From: Wenzhouxiangellaceae bacterium
Lineage (GTDB): Bacteria; Pseudomonadota; Gammaproteobacteria; Xanthomonadales; Wenzhouxiangellaceae
Direction of reading: 5' to 3'
DNA length: 64,000 nucleotides
Assembly (NCBI GenBank): GCA_028289455.1
Contig: JANQPN010000025.1
Span: 103,102-167,101 of the forward strand
The notes under the pieces are model-generated. The model had not been told where the DNA came from, did not search any database, and saw nothing but the letters and a program-made list of their open reading frames with translations. The translations under genes and the position numbers were made by a program. Positions 20,048-29,910 of the stretch are shown here, in pieces. Within the stretch, counting starts at the first letter, position 1. The number at the start of each line of letters is the position of its first letter.

Positions 20048-20070
20048 CCGAACTTCCTATCAACCATGAC

Positions 20071-20370
20071 ATGAACCTGCTGGTCTTCGGCATCGGTATC
20101 CTGATCTGCCTGCTGGTAGGCATAGTCTTGTCATACTTGACTGATTTGAACTGGTTGTCGGCCGCCCTGCTGGTGTACGCAGCGCTGCATTTTCATGCTG
20201 CTGCGCTGAGCTACACCGAGAACCAGGCAAACGCTGAGCAATCAGCAAACCCTGAAAGGCCTAAAAACTTACTCAAACGTCACGCCGGAATCCTGTTTTG
20301 GTTACGGACTTTATTGATAACCTTTCTACTGGCAGGTGCCGGCGCTTATCTGCAAATCCACAATGGATAA
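20071..20370 (+). CDS. Small membrane protein, unknown
   Basis: 99 residues. Three hydrophobic stretches are visible: LLVFGIGILICLLVGIVLSY, LSAALLVYAALHFHAAAL and WLRTLLITFLLAGAGAYL, with a hydrophilic Glu/Asn-rich loop between the second and third. No family recognised. It starts 23 bases after ggt on the same strand and may share its transcript; a role in membrane insertion or transport is not claimed. Confidence 0.55.
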   Translation: MNLLVFGIGILICLLVGIVLSYLTDLNWLSAALLVYAALHFHAAALSYTENQANAEQSANPERPKNLLKRHAGILFWLRTLLITFLLAGAGAYLQIHNG

Positions 20371-20458
20371 CCGCTTGAAACAAACCCTATGACTTCTGGG
20401 TGACGCACACACCCGCCTATTTGTTAAAATCAAAACTCTTCAAAGCCAGGATATAACT

Positions 20459-21043
20459 ATGGGTTGGATACTTTTGGGTTTAATCGTGGTGGCAGTGGTT
20501 TATGCCATTTCCATCTATAACCGTCTGGTCGCCGCGCGTAATCAACACGAAAATGCCTTTGCGCAAATTGATGTGCAGCTGACCCGCCGCTATGACCTGA
20601 TTCCCAATCTGGTGGAAACCGCCAAGGGTTACATGAAACATGAAAAGGAAACCCTGGAAGCGGTCATTCAAGCGCGTAATGCTGCCGTCAGTGGCCTGCA
20701 GCAGGCCAAACAGAACCCTGGCGACCCGGCTGCCATGCAGCAGCTGTCGCAGGCTGAGCAGGGCGTATCGGGTGCATTAGGGCGATTGTTCGCACTGTCA
20801 GAATCCTATCCGGACCTGAAAGCCAATGAAAACATGATGCAATTGTCGGAAGAGCTGACCACCACCGAAAACAAGGTGGCGTTTGCCCGTCAGGCATTCA
20901 ATGATGCCATCATGGTTTACAACACCATGCGTGAAAGCTTCCCGGCCAATTTCTTCGCCGGCTGGTTCAATTTCAAAAGAGCAGAACTGCTGGAAATCGA
21001 ATCAGAGGAAAAACGCGAAGCGCCGCAGGTATCTTTTACATAA
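20459..21043 (+). CDS. lemA: LemA family protein
   Basis: 194 residues: one N-terminal membrane helix (WILLGLIVVAVVYAISIYN) followed by the LemA helical domain with the conserved RRYDLIPNLVETAKGYMKHE and later SEELTTTENKVAFARQAFND motifs. LemA proteins are inner-membrane proteins with most of the chain outside the cytoplasm, often encoded next to M48 metalloproteases or TPM-domain proteins. Here an M48 protease gene lies 650 bases downstream. A strong terminator directly follows lemA, so read-through to the protease is limited or regulated. Confidence 0.95.
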   Translation: MGWILLGLIVVAVVYAISIYNRLVAARNQHENAFAQIDVQLTRRYDLIPNLVETAKGYMKHEKETLEAVIQARNAAVSGLQQAKQNPGDPAAMQQLSQAEQGVSGALGRLFALSESYPDLKANENMMQLSEELTTTENKVAFARQAFNDAIMVYNTMRESFPANFFAGWFNFKRAELLEIESEEKREAPQVSFT

Positions 21044-21053
21044 ACTGCATATC

Positions 21054-21081
21054 CAGCGGCGGGAACACCCGCCGCTGTTTT
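21054..21081 (+). terminator. Rho-independent terminator after lemA
   Basis: Ten-bp stem CAGCGGCGGG-AACA-CCCGCCGCTG followed by TTTTG. The T-run is short, so termination may be partial. Confidence 0.75.
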
Positions 21082-21096
21082 GGGTACTTAATGTAG

Positions 21097-21636
21097 ATGA
21101 TGTACAAACTGTTTATCGCTGTACTGCTCTTTTCGCTGGCGTCGATATCTGTCGCCAACGATTGTGACCAGCTTTATCAACAGCACCTGCAAACCGATAT
21201 GTCCCTTGACTATCAGGGCTTTGATCAGACGCCCGGCAAGGGCTTCCGGGCTCTGGCCGAGATGAACTGTACCAAACAGGCTGCCGACCTGATCCAGGCC
21301 TATATACGTACAACCGGCGCTGAGGAATCCTCTCTGCGCTGGCACATCGCCCAGCTGAGAGCTTCACACGGTGATTATGAAAGCGCCATCGATTACGCCA
21401 ACATGGTATTGCTGAAGAAAGAGGATTTCTCGGTTCGGGCATTGCGCTGGAACGATTATGTGCTGGCCACTATCGGCTTTCTGGAGCGTGACAAGGTAAA
21501 ACTGGTACATCATCGCGACCGGGTGGCAGCGGCCAGGGATCAACATCGCGGCAACGCGCAAAACCTGAAGCTGCTGGACAGCCTGATTACTTATTTTGAT
21601 TACAACTATAAATATGCCACCAGCCGTATCGAGTGA
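21097..21636 (+). CDS. Secreted protein with TPR-like helices, unknown
   Basis: 179 residues with a signal peptide (LFIAVLLFSLASISVAND) and, after it, helical segments resembling tetratricopeptide repeats (LRWHIAQLRASHGDYESAI, DYANMVLLKK). Two Cys (NDCDQLY and MNCTKQA) could pair in the periplasm. No named family recognised. It lies between lemA and the M48 protease gene on the same strand, which suggests, but does not show, that it serves that membrane-protein quality-control group. Confidence 0.6.
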   Translation: MMYKLFIAVLLFSLASISVANDCDQLYQQHLQTDMSLDYQGFDQTPGKGFRALAEMNCTKQAADLIQAYIRTTGAEESSLRWHIAQLRASHGDYESAIDYANMVLLKKEDFSVRALRWNDYVLATIGFLERDKVKLVHHRDRVAAARDQHRGNAQNLKLLDSLITYFDYNYKYATSRIE

Positions 21637-21690
21637 CATTTTGCACCGGTAAACTGGCGATAAGCATATGACCAACCGGAGACCGGCAGC

Positions 21691-23649
21691 ATGAATTTTT
21701 TTCAGCAGCAGGCCAAGGCACGCTCACTCAGCAAACGCCTGATATTTCTGTTTATCCTGGCGGTGCTCGCCGTGGTTATATCCATGATGTTGCTGATGCT
21801 GGTATTGCTGGGTCATCCACAACCGGAAAATATCGGAGCCTATGGATTTGTTCCGTCACTGATTTCACCGGCCAATCTGGCCGACCAGAGCGCCCTGCTT
21901 ACCTGGACCGGTCTGGGTACTGCAGGAATTCTGGGCTTTTCCAGCCTGTTCCGGGTTGCCGGTTTACGCGGCGGCGGGGGTAAAGTCGCCCAGGAGCTGG
22001 GAGGCCAGCGGGTGGATCCCGATACCCGGGACCCATTGCAGCGGCGGCTGGTGAATGTAGTAGAGGAAATAGCCCTGGCATCCGGCGTACCGGTTCCGGA
22101 GATTTATGTGCTCGATCACGAATCGGGAATCAATGCATTTGCGGCCGGCTACAGCCCTTCCGATGCCGCGGTTGCGGTGACGCGAGGTACGCTGGAAACA
22201 CTTAACCGGTCTGAGCTGCAGGGCGTTATTGCACACGAATTCAGCCATGTTCTAAATGGCGATATGCGTTTGAACATCAGACTGATGGGCGTTCTGTTCG
22301 GCATTCTGGTACTGGCCATTCTCGGCCGCAAGCTGCTGCATAATGCTCATCTGTTCGGCGGCGGCAGAAACCGTAAAGGCAACGCCGGTATGATCCTGGC
22401 CATTGCCATCGGCTTGGTCGTTGTGGGTTATGTGGGTCTGTTCTTCGGCCGCTGGATAAAAGCGGCGGTTGCCCGGCAGCGTGAATATCTGGCCGATGCC
22501 TCAGCAGTACAATTCACCCGTGATCCAAACGGTATTGCCGGCGCCCTGAAAAAAATCGGCGCCAGCCAGCATGGTGCGCTGATGGAAGCGGAAGTGGAAG
22601 AAGTCAGCCATATGCTGTTCGGACCGGGTAGAGCAGCCAACTTTTTTGCCACACACCCTCCCCTGTTTGAACGGATTAAAGCTATTGATCCGAGCTTCCA
22701 GCCTGAGGAAATCAAAACCATCGCCGAACGTATGGCCCGTGAAAAACAACGCAGCCTGGAAGAAGCCAAGCGCGAAGAACAGGAACGGGCGCAGAAAGAA
22801 AAAGGCTTTGGCGGGCTCGATCTGACTGCCGACAGCATTATCGATAATATCGGCCATCCCAACTGGCAGGCAATTCTTGCAGCCGCAGCACTGGCGGAAT
22901 CATTGCCTGACCCGCTGGTGCGTGCCGCACGCCATCATGAATGGTCTCCGGCACTGGTGCTGATGCTGATGCTGGATCCTGACCAGAGCATACGCACCCG
23001 GCAGCTGGAAAGTATCAGCCGGCACCTGGGGGATACCGCTGCCCAGCAGGTATCTGAGCTGGTTCGCCAGTTTGGAGATGTCGATGACGGGCAGCGTCTG
23101 CCATTACTGGAAATTGCCCTGCCCGCTGTTAAACGGCGATCACGCAAGGAAATTGAAAGCCTGCATAAAGCCATTGACGATTTGAGCATTGCTGATGAGA
23201 AGGTTGATCCATTTGAGTTTCTGCTCAGCCAGATTATCTCCAGCTACCTGCAGGATGCCATTCAACCTGCCAGTGTAAAACCGCATGGCCGCCGCCGCAT
23301 TAAACAGAATGCCGAAGCAGTTAAAACCAGCCTGTCTGCATTGGCATGGTTCGGACATGTTGATAACAAAGCCGCTGCCTTGACCGCCTATACCGCCGGT
23401 ATGAAAAGTGTCGAACTGGAAGATACAGCACCAACATGGCCTCAGCACAAAAACTGGGCTGAAGAGCTAAACAGTGCGCTGAATACACTCAATCTGCTGA
23501 CGCCGGAAGACAAAGAATTACTGGTCACCGCATGGCTGACAACCGCATTGCATGATCAACAGGCCAGCACCCATGAGCTGGAATTGCTGCGGGCATACTG
23601 CGCTACCATCCATGTACCGATGCCGCCATTGGCTCAGGTTAACGAATAA
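21691..23649 (+). CDS. M48-family membrane metalloprotease, long form
   Basis: 652 residues. Two N-terminal membrane helices (~20-45 and ~70-90), the M48 domain with the zinc motif GVIAHEFSHVLNGDMR near residue 185, further helices (LFGILVLAILG, ILAIAIGLVVVGYVGLFFG) and the third ligand in REYLADASAVQF. After residue ~350 a long, charged, mostly helical extension (REKQRSLEEAKREEQERA onward) of ~300 residues follows that HtpX does not have. This long form is found beside lemA in many proteobacteria and is expected to cut membrane or periplasmic proteins. Substrates are unknown. Confidence 0.9.
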   Translation: MNFFQQQAKARSLSKRLIFLFILAVLAVVISMMLLMLVLLGHPQPENIGAYGFVPSLISPANLADQSALLTWTGLGTAGILGFSSLFRVAGLRGGGGKVAQELGGQRVDPDTRDPLQRRLVNVVEEIALASGVPVPEIYVLDHESGINAFAAGYSPSDAAVAVTRGTLETLNRSELQGVIAHEFSHVLNGDMRLNIRLMGVLFGILVLAILGRKLLHNAHLFGGGRNRKGNAGMILAIAIGLVVVGYVGLFFGRWIKAAVARQREYLADASAVQFTRDPNGIAGALKKIGASQHGALMEAEVEEVSHMLFGPGRAANFFATHPPLFERIKAIDPSFQPEEIKTIAERMAREKQRSLEEAKREEQERAQKEKGFGGLDLTADSIIDNIGHPNWQAILAAAALAESLPDPLVRAARHHEWSPALVLMLMLDPDQSIRTRQLESISRHLGDTAAQQVSELVRQFGDVDDGQRLPLLEIALPAVKRRSRKEIESLHKAIDDLSIADEKVDPFEFLLSQIISSYLQDAIQPASVKPHGRRRIKQNAEAVKTSLSALAWFGHVDNKAAALTAYTAGMKSVELEDTAPTWPQHKNWAEELNSALNTLNLLTPEDKELLVTAWLTTALHDQQASTHELELLRAYCATIHVPMPPLAQVNE

Positions 23650-23776
23650 CAATTTAAGCTGATCAATACCCGCTTCAGAATTGATAGGTAACTGAACAAC
23701 CCAGCTTGCGATCCATATCGATATTTGCACTTATCGCTGCAGAATTCCAAACTGGGCGATAAGTTATCATTAGCTC

Positions 23777-25822
23777 ATGAACCAACTTAGTAACCTGCTG
23801 GGTGATGCTACCAGCACATACCTTCAGCAGCACAAAGACAACCCGGTACACTGGCAGCCCTGGGATTCTCAGGCACTGGAAACCGCCAAACAGCTGGATA
23901 AACCCATATTACTGTCGATCGGTTACGCCGCCTGCCACTGGTGCCATGTGATGGCTCATGAAAGCTTCGAAGATGACGCCATCGCCGAGCTGATGAACCG
24001 GCATTTCGTTAATATCAAGGTAGACCGCCAGGAGCGGCCTGATCTGGACAGTCAGTATCAATTGGCGCATCAGCTGTTCACCGGCCGCGGCGGTGGCTGG
24101 CCTTTGACGATTTTTCTTGACCCGCAGGACCTCACGCCGTTTTTCGCCGGCACTTATTTCCCTCCCCAGCCATCGCGCGGTATGCCGGGATTTGCCGATA
24201 TTCTTCCGCGGCTGGCGGTGCTATTTAAAGAGCGCCGTGATGATCTGCAGCAGCAGGCCATACGTATCCGCGAAGCGTTGAGTGGAATATCCGGTGGTAC
24301 CGATACCGATACTCATCAACTGAACAATGAGCCCTTGAAACAGGCATACGGGAAACTGCTGGGCAGCATTGACAACCGCTATGGAGGAATAGGCGGGGCA
24401 CCCAAATTTCCGCGTTGTCCGGAGTTGAATTTATTGGCCCTGTTTGCCCGCCAGGGCAATACCGAGTGCGGCACTGCCCTGCGAAAAGCACTGCAGGCGA
24501 TGCTGGACGGTGGGCTTTACGACCACCTTGGCGGCGGGTTTTACCGCTACTGTGTGGATGGCCAATGGAATATCCCGCATTTCGAGAAAATGCTTTATGA
24601 CAATGCCCAGCTGCTGCCGCTGCTGGCCGAACAGGCAGAACATCTGACCGGCGCCGATACCGCCATCCACGCCAGCATTGCCTGGCTGGACCGGCGCATG
24701 GCCATGCAGGTCAACGATGGCCAACTGTATGCAGCCGCTCTGGATGCCGACAGTCCTGACGACACCGGGCATTCTGAAGAAGGGGCCTACTATCTGTGGC
24801 TAACCGGACAGGTCCGTCAGCTGATTGACCTGGATCAGTACGATGTATTCGCCAATCACTACGGGTTGAATAAACCAGCCAATTTTGAGGGTAAAGCATG
24901 GCACCTGCGCTGTGAGCCCGGTCAGGCAGCCAACCCGGAGCTCGACCGGTCCCGTGAAATTCTGTTGCTGCATCGCCAGCAAAGAACCCTGCCGACGCTG
25001 GATACCCAGGCATTGTGTGGCTGGAATGCATTGCTGGCATTGGGTTTGCTGCAGGCTGGTTACCGTCTGGCTGATGAGAATATGATCAGCAGAGGTCTCC
25101 AGCTGCTGGATAGTCTCTGGAGCAGCCTGTGGCTTGAAGACACCGACTCAGCGGTCTTGTGCCAGCGATATGCCGGAGGCGCGCCCCAGGGACAGGCATT
25201 TCTGGATGATACCGCCAACCTGCTGCTGGCCATGCTGACAGGCCTGCAGCATCAACTCCAGCCGCAGGCACTGCAGCGCTGCCGGTGTCTGGCTGATTAT
25301 CTGCTGGAACATTTTTACGATACTGAGCAGGGCGGGTTCTGGTTGTCGCCGCATAACCACACTGATCTGCTGGTACGCAACAAACCCTTCCTGGATGATG
25401 CCACGCCGGCCGGCAATGCCATGGCTTGCCGGGCACTGTTGACGTTAGGGCATTTATGCGGAGATCAGCGTTATCTGGACGCTGCTGAAAAATCCATACA
25501 CGCCGACTGGCCCGATCTGCAGCAGTATCCCGGCGCGGGAGCTTCCATGCTGGTCGCCCTGGATCAATATCTGCAGCCACCGCCGCAGGTTCTGGCACAA
25601 GGTAAATTCAGCCAATCTGAAAGGGACGAGTGGCTGTCGAATCAAGGTGCTGTGATTTACTTTATTGACGGTACTGCAGACTGGCAGCAGCAGCCGGAAT
25701 CCATGCCATTCAGATTGATCGAATCAACCGAACCTGACTCAACTGCCGTGATGGTGTGTATGGGCGACCGTTGCCTTCCTTTGTGCGATTCACTCGCCCA
25801 GGCTGCGCAGCAACTCAATTAA
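23777..25822 (+). CDS. Thioredoxin-domain protein of the YyaL/DUF255 family
   Basis: 681 residues without signal peptide. The N-terminal ~160 residues are the thioredoxin-like DUF255 domain with YAACHWCHVMAHESFED (CxxC-type CHWCH) and VDRQERPDLD and GGWPLTIFLDP; the rest is an (alpha/alpha)6-barrel like N-acylglucosamine 2-epimerases (NIPHFEKMLYDNAQL, YYLWLTGQV). This is spermatogenesis-associated protein 20 type. Cytoplasmic; catalytic role not established. Length typical. A hairpin with a poor T-run follows at 25847-25866. Confidence 0.93.
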   Translation: MNQLSNLLGDATSTYLQQHKDNPVHWQPWDSQALETAKQLDKPILLSIGYAACHWCHVMAHESFEDDAIAELMNRHFVNIKVDRQERPDLDSQYQLAHQLFTGRGGGWPLTIFLDPQDLTPFFAGTYFPPQPSRGMPGFADILPRLAVLFKERRDDLQQQAIRIREALSGISGGTDTDTHQLNNEPLKQAYGKLLGSIDNRYGGIGGAPKFPRCPELNLLALFARQGNTECGTALRKALQAMLDGGLYDHLGGGFYRYCVDGQWNIPHFEKMLYDNAQLLPLLAEQAEHLTGADTAIHASIAWLDRRMAMQVNDGQLYAAALDADSPDDTGHSEEGAYYLWLTGQVRQLIDLDQYDVFANHYGLNKPANFEGKAWHLRCEPGQAANPELDRSREILLLHRQQRTLPTLDTQALCGWNALLALGLLQAGYRLADENMISRGLQLLDSLWSSLWLEDTDSAVLCQRYAGGAPQGQAFLDDTANLLLAMLTGLQHQLQPQALQRCRCLADYLLEHFYDTEQGGFWLSPHNHTDLLVRNKPFLDDATPAGNAMACRALLTLGHLCGDQRYLDAAEKSIHADWPDLQQYPGAGASMLVALDQYLQPPPQVLAQGKFSQSERDEWLSNQGAVIYFIDGTADWQQQPESMPFRLIESTEPDSTAVMVCMGDRCLPLCDSLAQAAQQLN

Positions 25823-25846
25823 ACCCGTATTAGGCCCTCGCATTCC

Positions 25847-25869
25847 CGGCAGACAATAGTCTGCCGATT
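25847..25869 (+). terminator. Weak terminator-like hairpin
   Basis: Eight-bp stem CGGCAGAC-AATA-GTCTGCCG followed by ATTTATC, 25 bases after the DUF255 gene. The interrupted T-run makes efficiency uncertain. Confidence 0.5.
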
Positions 25870-25909
25870 TATCAGATATTTAAGCTCGATATATGAAGCT
25901 GCCACGCAA

Positions 25910-25927
25910 GTTATAACTTGTTATAAC
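25910..25927. promoter_or_regulatory. Paired palindromes GTTATAAC, possible operator
   Basis: The self-complementary octamer GTTATAAC occurs twice with a centre-to-centre distance of 10 bases, one helical turn. It lies 123 bases before the small membrane protein gene at 26050. The regulator is unknown. Confidence 0.35.
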
Positions 25928-26049
25928 ATCACCTTCAAATTTGATTAACGCACCTTTAACGCAGTATCGTATTGGCGTTTATGGTTTATTGACTTATGTC
26001 ATGAAGCCATGACGGGGAGTCTATTTCACACAACAGAAGGAATTAGAAT

Positions 26050-26367
26050 ATGAATAACATCGGCAAACTCGCTTTTATTATCGGTTTGGTTATTGCTGTT
26101 ATCGGGGCGTTCGGTATCAGTGCAAGCTGGTTTGGCTGGGCTTTAGTCGTACTCGGGGTTGTTGTCGGCTTTATGAATGTAAGCCCCTCTGAAACACGCG
26201 GATTTCTAATTGCAGGTATTGCATTATTACTATCAGCCAATGCGCTAAATGGTATCCCTTATGTTGGTGACCATATCGCAACAATAATGTCCAACCTTAG
26301 CCTGTTCCTCGGCGGCGCTGTATTTATCGTTGCCATTATGTCTTTGTTCCAAAGCGCCAGAGACTAA
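26050..26367 (+). CDS. Small polytopic membrane protein, unknown
   Basis: 105 residues with four hydrophobic stretches (AFIIGLVIAVIGAFGI, WALVVLGVVVGFM, FLIAGIALLLSANAL, SLFLGGAVFIVAIMSLF). AGAAGGAAT, a good ribosome-binding site, precedes the ATG (GAAGGAATTAGAATATG). No family recognised with confidence. It stands alone: a 227-base spacer with a possible operator lies upstream and a strong terminator follows. Confidence 0.7.
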   Translation: MNNIGKLAFIIGLVIAVIGAFGISASWFGWALVVLGVVVGFMNVSPSETRGFLIAGIALLLSANALNGIPYVGDHIATIMSNLSLFLGGAVFIVAIMSLFQSARD

Positions 26368-26390
26368 TCACTTAAAAAGCATATCTGATA

Positions 26391-26418
26391 ACAAGGGCAC
26401 TGCGGTGCCCTTGTTTAT
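26391..26418 (+). terminator. Rho-independent terminator
   Basis: Ten-bp stem ACAAGGGCAC-TGCG-GTGCCCTTGT followed by TTATAT, 23 bases after the small membrane protein gene. Confidence 0.75.
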
Positions 26419-26532
26419 ATGAGCCATTACAAACCACGAAGTAACTGCTTTTAAGACCATCGACTGGACTCCGACGCCGGACTCCACTATAACTATCCCA
26501 GCAATTCAACTGCCATGCCAACAGGAAACAGC

Positions 26533-28275
26533 ATGAGTCAATCCACTGCAAAAATTCGCCACGGTGCCTACCCTGAACTTTCTGTACCAGCAGTGCTGGT
26601 CGGTTATTTCCTGGGTGCGGTCATCGCCGTCAGTATCGGTTATGCCGCATTAATACTGGGGTTTTCAATAGAAGGCTCCGAACTGGCCGCCATCCTCGGC
26701 TTTGCCATTTTGCGCGGAATGCTGCGACGCAGCAGCATTATTGAAGTCAATATTGTTCAAACCGTGGCCAGTGCCGTTAACGGTGCTTCTTCCGGTTTGA
26801 TGTTTTCGGTTCCAGCCATTTTCATTCTGGCAGGAATGCGCAATGAGCCCAGTCTGCTGAATTTTGATCCTGTACTGATGGCCTTCGGCGCCATTGCCGG
26901 CGCATTTCTGGGTATCGGGTTCATTATCCCGCTGCGCAAACAGATGATTGATTATGAACGGCTGACCTATCCCGGCGGCGTGGCAGTGGCAACCATTTTG
27001 AAATCACCCGGTGCAGGTGTACGCAAAGCCATGGTGCTGGTTGGCGCAGCGCTGTTCTCGGGCTTGATTCATTTCATCAGCCAGTCCACCGGTGTTGAGT
27101 ATTGGGATCTGGGTGGTGCACTGGGTCTACCGGATTATTTCAATGCCATCTGGTATCTCTCATTACTGACCATCGGTGTCGGGTATATTGCCGGCAAAGG
27201 CGGTGTGGCTTTTATCATCGGTGGCTATCTGTGCTACTGGGTGCTGTCACCGATGCTGGACGGCATGAATCAGTTCCCGGTTGATGAGGCCGGTCAGGTG
27301 TTGTCCGACCCGGGCTCATTACGTTCGTTGCTCTATCGTCCGGTCGGTATCGGTATGCTGATCGGCGGTGCACTGGCCGGTATTGCGCTAGCCTTGCCGC
27401 TTATCGTCAGCGCAATCCGCAATATGCAGAGCGCCTCAAAATCCGAATCGGCCGTTTCCAAAGATGAAATGCCGATTAAACTGCTTTATATCGCGGTAAT
27501 CGGCGCCGCAGTATTACTCACCATCATGGCGGTAACCTCTGCTGAGCAGACGGGCCTGGTGCGCGGCCTGATAATGGCAGTTGCCGGAACACTGTGGATC
27601 TGGATAGCCGGAGTGATTCTGTCCGAGGCAATTGGCCGGACCAACTGGTCACCGCTGTCCGGTATGACGCTGATTGCCGTGACCATACTGATCTTCATCA
27701 CCCGCGGCATGGATGAAAACCAGGCAATCATCGCTGCCATCATGGTCGGCGCTGCCACCTGTGTTGCCATGTCGCAGGCCACCGATCTTATGCTGGATTT
27801 AAAAACCGGCTACCTGATTGGCGCCACCCCACGGATGCAGCAGTATGGACAGTTTCTGGGTGCCTGGCTGGGGCCGATTCTGATTCTGGCACTGATCTTC
27901 ATACTGCATGAAGCCTATACCCTGGGCAGTGACAAGTTGCCAGCTCCCCAGGGTCAGGTGCTGGCAGGTCTGGTACAGGGCATTCTCGGCGGCGATGTGC
28001 CGATTGAGAAATACCTGGCAGGTGCGGGCCTGGGGGCCATGTTGAGCCTGTTCCAGCCTGGTCTGGGCATTACCGTGGGCCTTGGTTTCTACCTGCCTTT
28101 CGCGATAGTGCTGACCTACAGCATCGGTACCCTGTTGCGGGTACTGAGTAACTGGAAACTGGGCGAAAGTTTTTCCGACAATGTCGGCATACCGATTGCT
28201 GCCGGGTTTATCGTCGGCGAAGCACTGGTGGGTGTAGGCTTTGCCATTGACAAGATATTAGCTGCGGGGATCTGA
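26533..28275 (+). CDS. OPT-family oligopeptide transporter
   Basis: 580 residues with about 14-16 membrane helices. The stretches NIVQTVASAVNGASSGLMF, IPLRKQMIDYERLTYPGGVA and GLVQGILGGDVP are typical of the bacterial OPT branch, secondary transporters for small peptides or metal chelates. The ATG at 26533 is taken because AGGAAAC lies just before it; an in-frame ATG 18 bases earlier has no such site. A small membrane protein gene follows after two bases, so the pair is probably one operon. Substrate unknown. Confidence 0.9.
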   Translation: MSQSTAKIRHGAYPELSVPAVLVGYFLGAVIAVSIGYAALILGFSIEGSELAAILGFAILRGMLRRSSIIEVNIVQTVASAVNGASSGLMFSVPAIFILAGMRNEPSLLNFDPVLMAFGAIAGAFLGIGFIIPLRKQMIDYERLTYPGGVAVATILKSPGAGVRKAMVLVGAALFSGLIHFISQSTGVEYWDLGGALGLPDYFNAIWYLSLLTIGVGYIAGKGGVAFIIGGYLCYWVLSPMLDGMNQFPVDEAGQVLSDPGSLRSLLYRPVGIGMLIGGALAGIALALPLIVSAIRNMQSASKSESAVSKDEMPIKLLYIAVIGAAVLLTIMAVTSAEQTGLVRGLIMAVAGTLWIWIAGVILSEAIGRTNWSPLSGMTLIAVTILIFITRGMDENQAIIAAIMVGAATCVAMSQATDLMLDLKTGYLIGATPRMQQYGQFLGAWLGPILILALIFILHEAYTLGSDKLPAPQGQVLAGLVQGILGGDVPIEKYLAGAGLGAMLSLFQPGLGITVGLGFYLPFAIVLTYSIGTLLRVLSNWKLGESFSDNVGIPIAAGFIVGEALVGVGFAIDKILAAGI

Positions 28276-28277
28276 AC

Positions 28278-28835
28278 ATGCCTTTCTTATTATTGATTAT
28301 CGGATTTGTGTTCGCTGCCCTGGTGGCTGTACTGGATGTAACCCAGGTCAACTGGCTGTTGTTCGCAGCACCGCTGGCCGTCGGCTTTTTTGGTGTTATC
28401 TGGCATCGCCGGCGCTTGCATGCCGAAGCCAGCCACGGTGAAGTGGTACAGGGCAATTTAAGCACCCTGCAGACAGCACTGGGCAATATCGTCAATAATC
28501 TCGGACCAATGGTGGACAAGCGTGAAGAATTGCCAACGCATCAGGCACGCTTTGATATCGACCGGCTGTTTCGCGAGGACTTGAATGATTTTGCCAATGC
28601 CCGTGAGGCCATGAGCCATGCATTCGGTCTGCAGGCCTATGCGGATGTGATGAGCGCTTTTGCAGCCGGCGAGCGTTACATCAACCGTGTGTGGTCAGCT
28701 TCTGCCGATGGATATGTGGACGAGGTGAATACTTATCTGCAAAAAGCCCTGAACCAGTTCAAGGAAGCACATCAGCTATTTACCGAGCAACAAGCTAAAA
28801 GAGCGGCAGCCCGCGGGGAACCAGCAACAGCATAA
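28278..28835 (+). CDS. Membrane-anchored protein coupled to the OPT transporter, unknown
   Basis: 185 residues: two N-terminal membrane helices (LLLIIGFVFAALVAVLDV, WLLFAAPLAVGFFGVIW) and a cytoplasmic or periplasmic helical domain rich in Asp, Glu, Ala and Gln (FDIDRLFREDLNDFANARE, AYADVMSAFAAGERYINRV). No family recognised. Its ATG follows the transporter stop after two bases, which argues for a joint function such as regulation or assembly of the transporter. Confidence 0.65.
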   Translation: MPFLLLIIGFVFAALVAVLDVTQVNWLLFAAPLAVGFFGVIWHRRRLHAEASHGEVVQGNLSTLQTALGNIVNNLGPMVDKREELPTHQARFDIDRLFREDLNDFANAREAMSHAFGLQAYADVMSAFAAGERYINRVWSASADGYVDEVNTYLQKALNQFKEAHQLFTEQQAKRAAARGEPATA

Positions 28836-28908
28836 GTTAAGTTTTTGCAAGCAATCGGCCTGCTGGTAGGTCCTATGACAAGTTATTCAGTCTTGTTGGG
28901 AACCTACT

Positions 28909-29493
28909 ATGAAAAAACCATACAGGGACGTTAAAAGTCTCATAGCAGCACTTTTAGCAATTGTTTTACTGTCTGCCTGTGATCAGCAGACATCCAATGC
29001 CAGCGTCGCATCCAATTATGCGATCGCACCCAGTTTTCAACTGAGCTCGGCCGACGAACAACTGGTCAGCCTGCCGCGCTTATCCAATGGTGTGGACATC
29101 TACCTGTTCTGGGCCACCTGGTGCCCCTATTGCGGCCAGCTGATGCCACACCTGCAAAGTATCAAGGATGAATATGGTGATCAGGTGAATATCTATGCCA
29201 TCAACGTCAGCGAGAACGGCGACCCCGTTGAATACATCAAGCGCAACGGTTACGACTTTAATCTGCTGCTGGAAGGCGATGACATCGCTGAGCTGTACGA
29301 CATTGAAGGCACACCCGGCCTGGTTCTGGTCGATGGCAGAGGTCAGTTGCGGTTCGATCTGGGCGATCTGCTGGCGCCGACCTACAAAGCTCTGGAAGGT
29401 TTGAATCACCGCCAGCGCTCACGACGCATTGCCCCCTGGTGGGCGGCTCAGGTTCGTGACCAGCTGAAAGTCATCCTCGCCCAGCAGGGTTAA
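28909..29493 (+). CDS. TlpA-like thioredoxin-fold lipoprotein
   Basis: 194 residues. Lipobox LLSACDQ marks a lipoprotein. The thioredoxin fold carries the active site FWATWCPYCGQLM and the cis-Pro loop GTPGLVLVD. TlpA/ResA-type proteins reduce or isomerise periplasmic disulfides, e.g. in cytochrome c maturation; no such genes are near. The C-terminal ~40 residues (RQRSRRIAPWWAAQVRDQL) extend beyond the usual fold. Its 3' end faces glnB on the opposite strand across 30 bases. Confidence 0.88.
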   Translation: MKKPYRDVKSLIAALLAIVLLSACDQQTSNASVASNYAIAPSFQLSSADEQLVSLPRLSNGVDIYLFWATWCPYCGQLMPHLQSIKDEYGDQVNIYAINVSENGDPVEYIKRNGYDFNLLLEGDDIAELYDIEGTPGLVLVDGRGQLRFDLGDLLAPTYKALEGLNHRQRSRRIAPWWAAQVRDQLKVILAQQG

Positions 29494-29523
29494 ACGATCG
29501 CTGACTGATAACTGATGATGCGG

Positions 29524-29904
<381 letters not shown>

Positions 29905-29910
29905 TCACGC

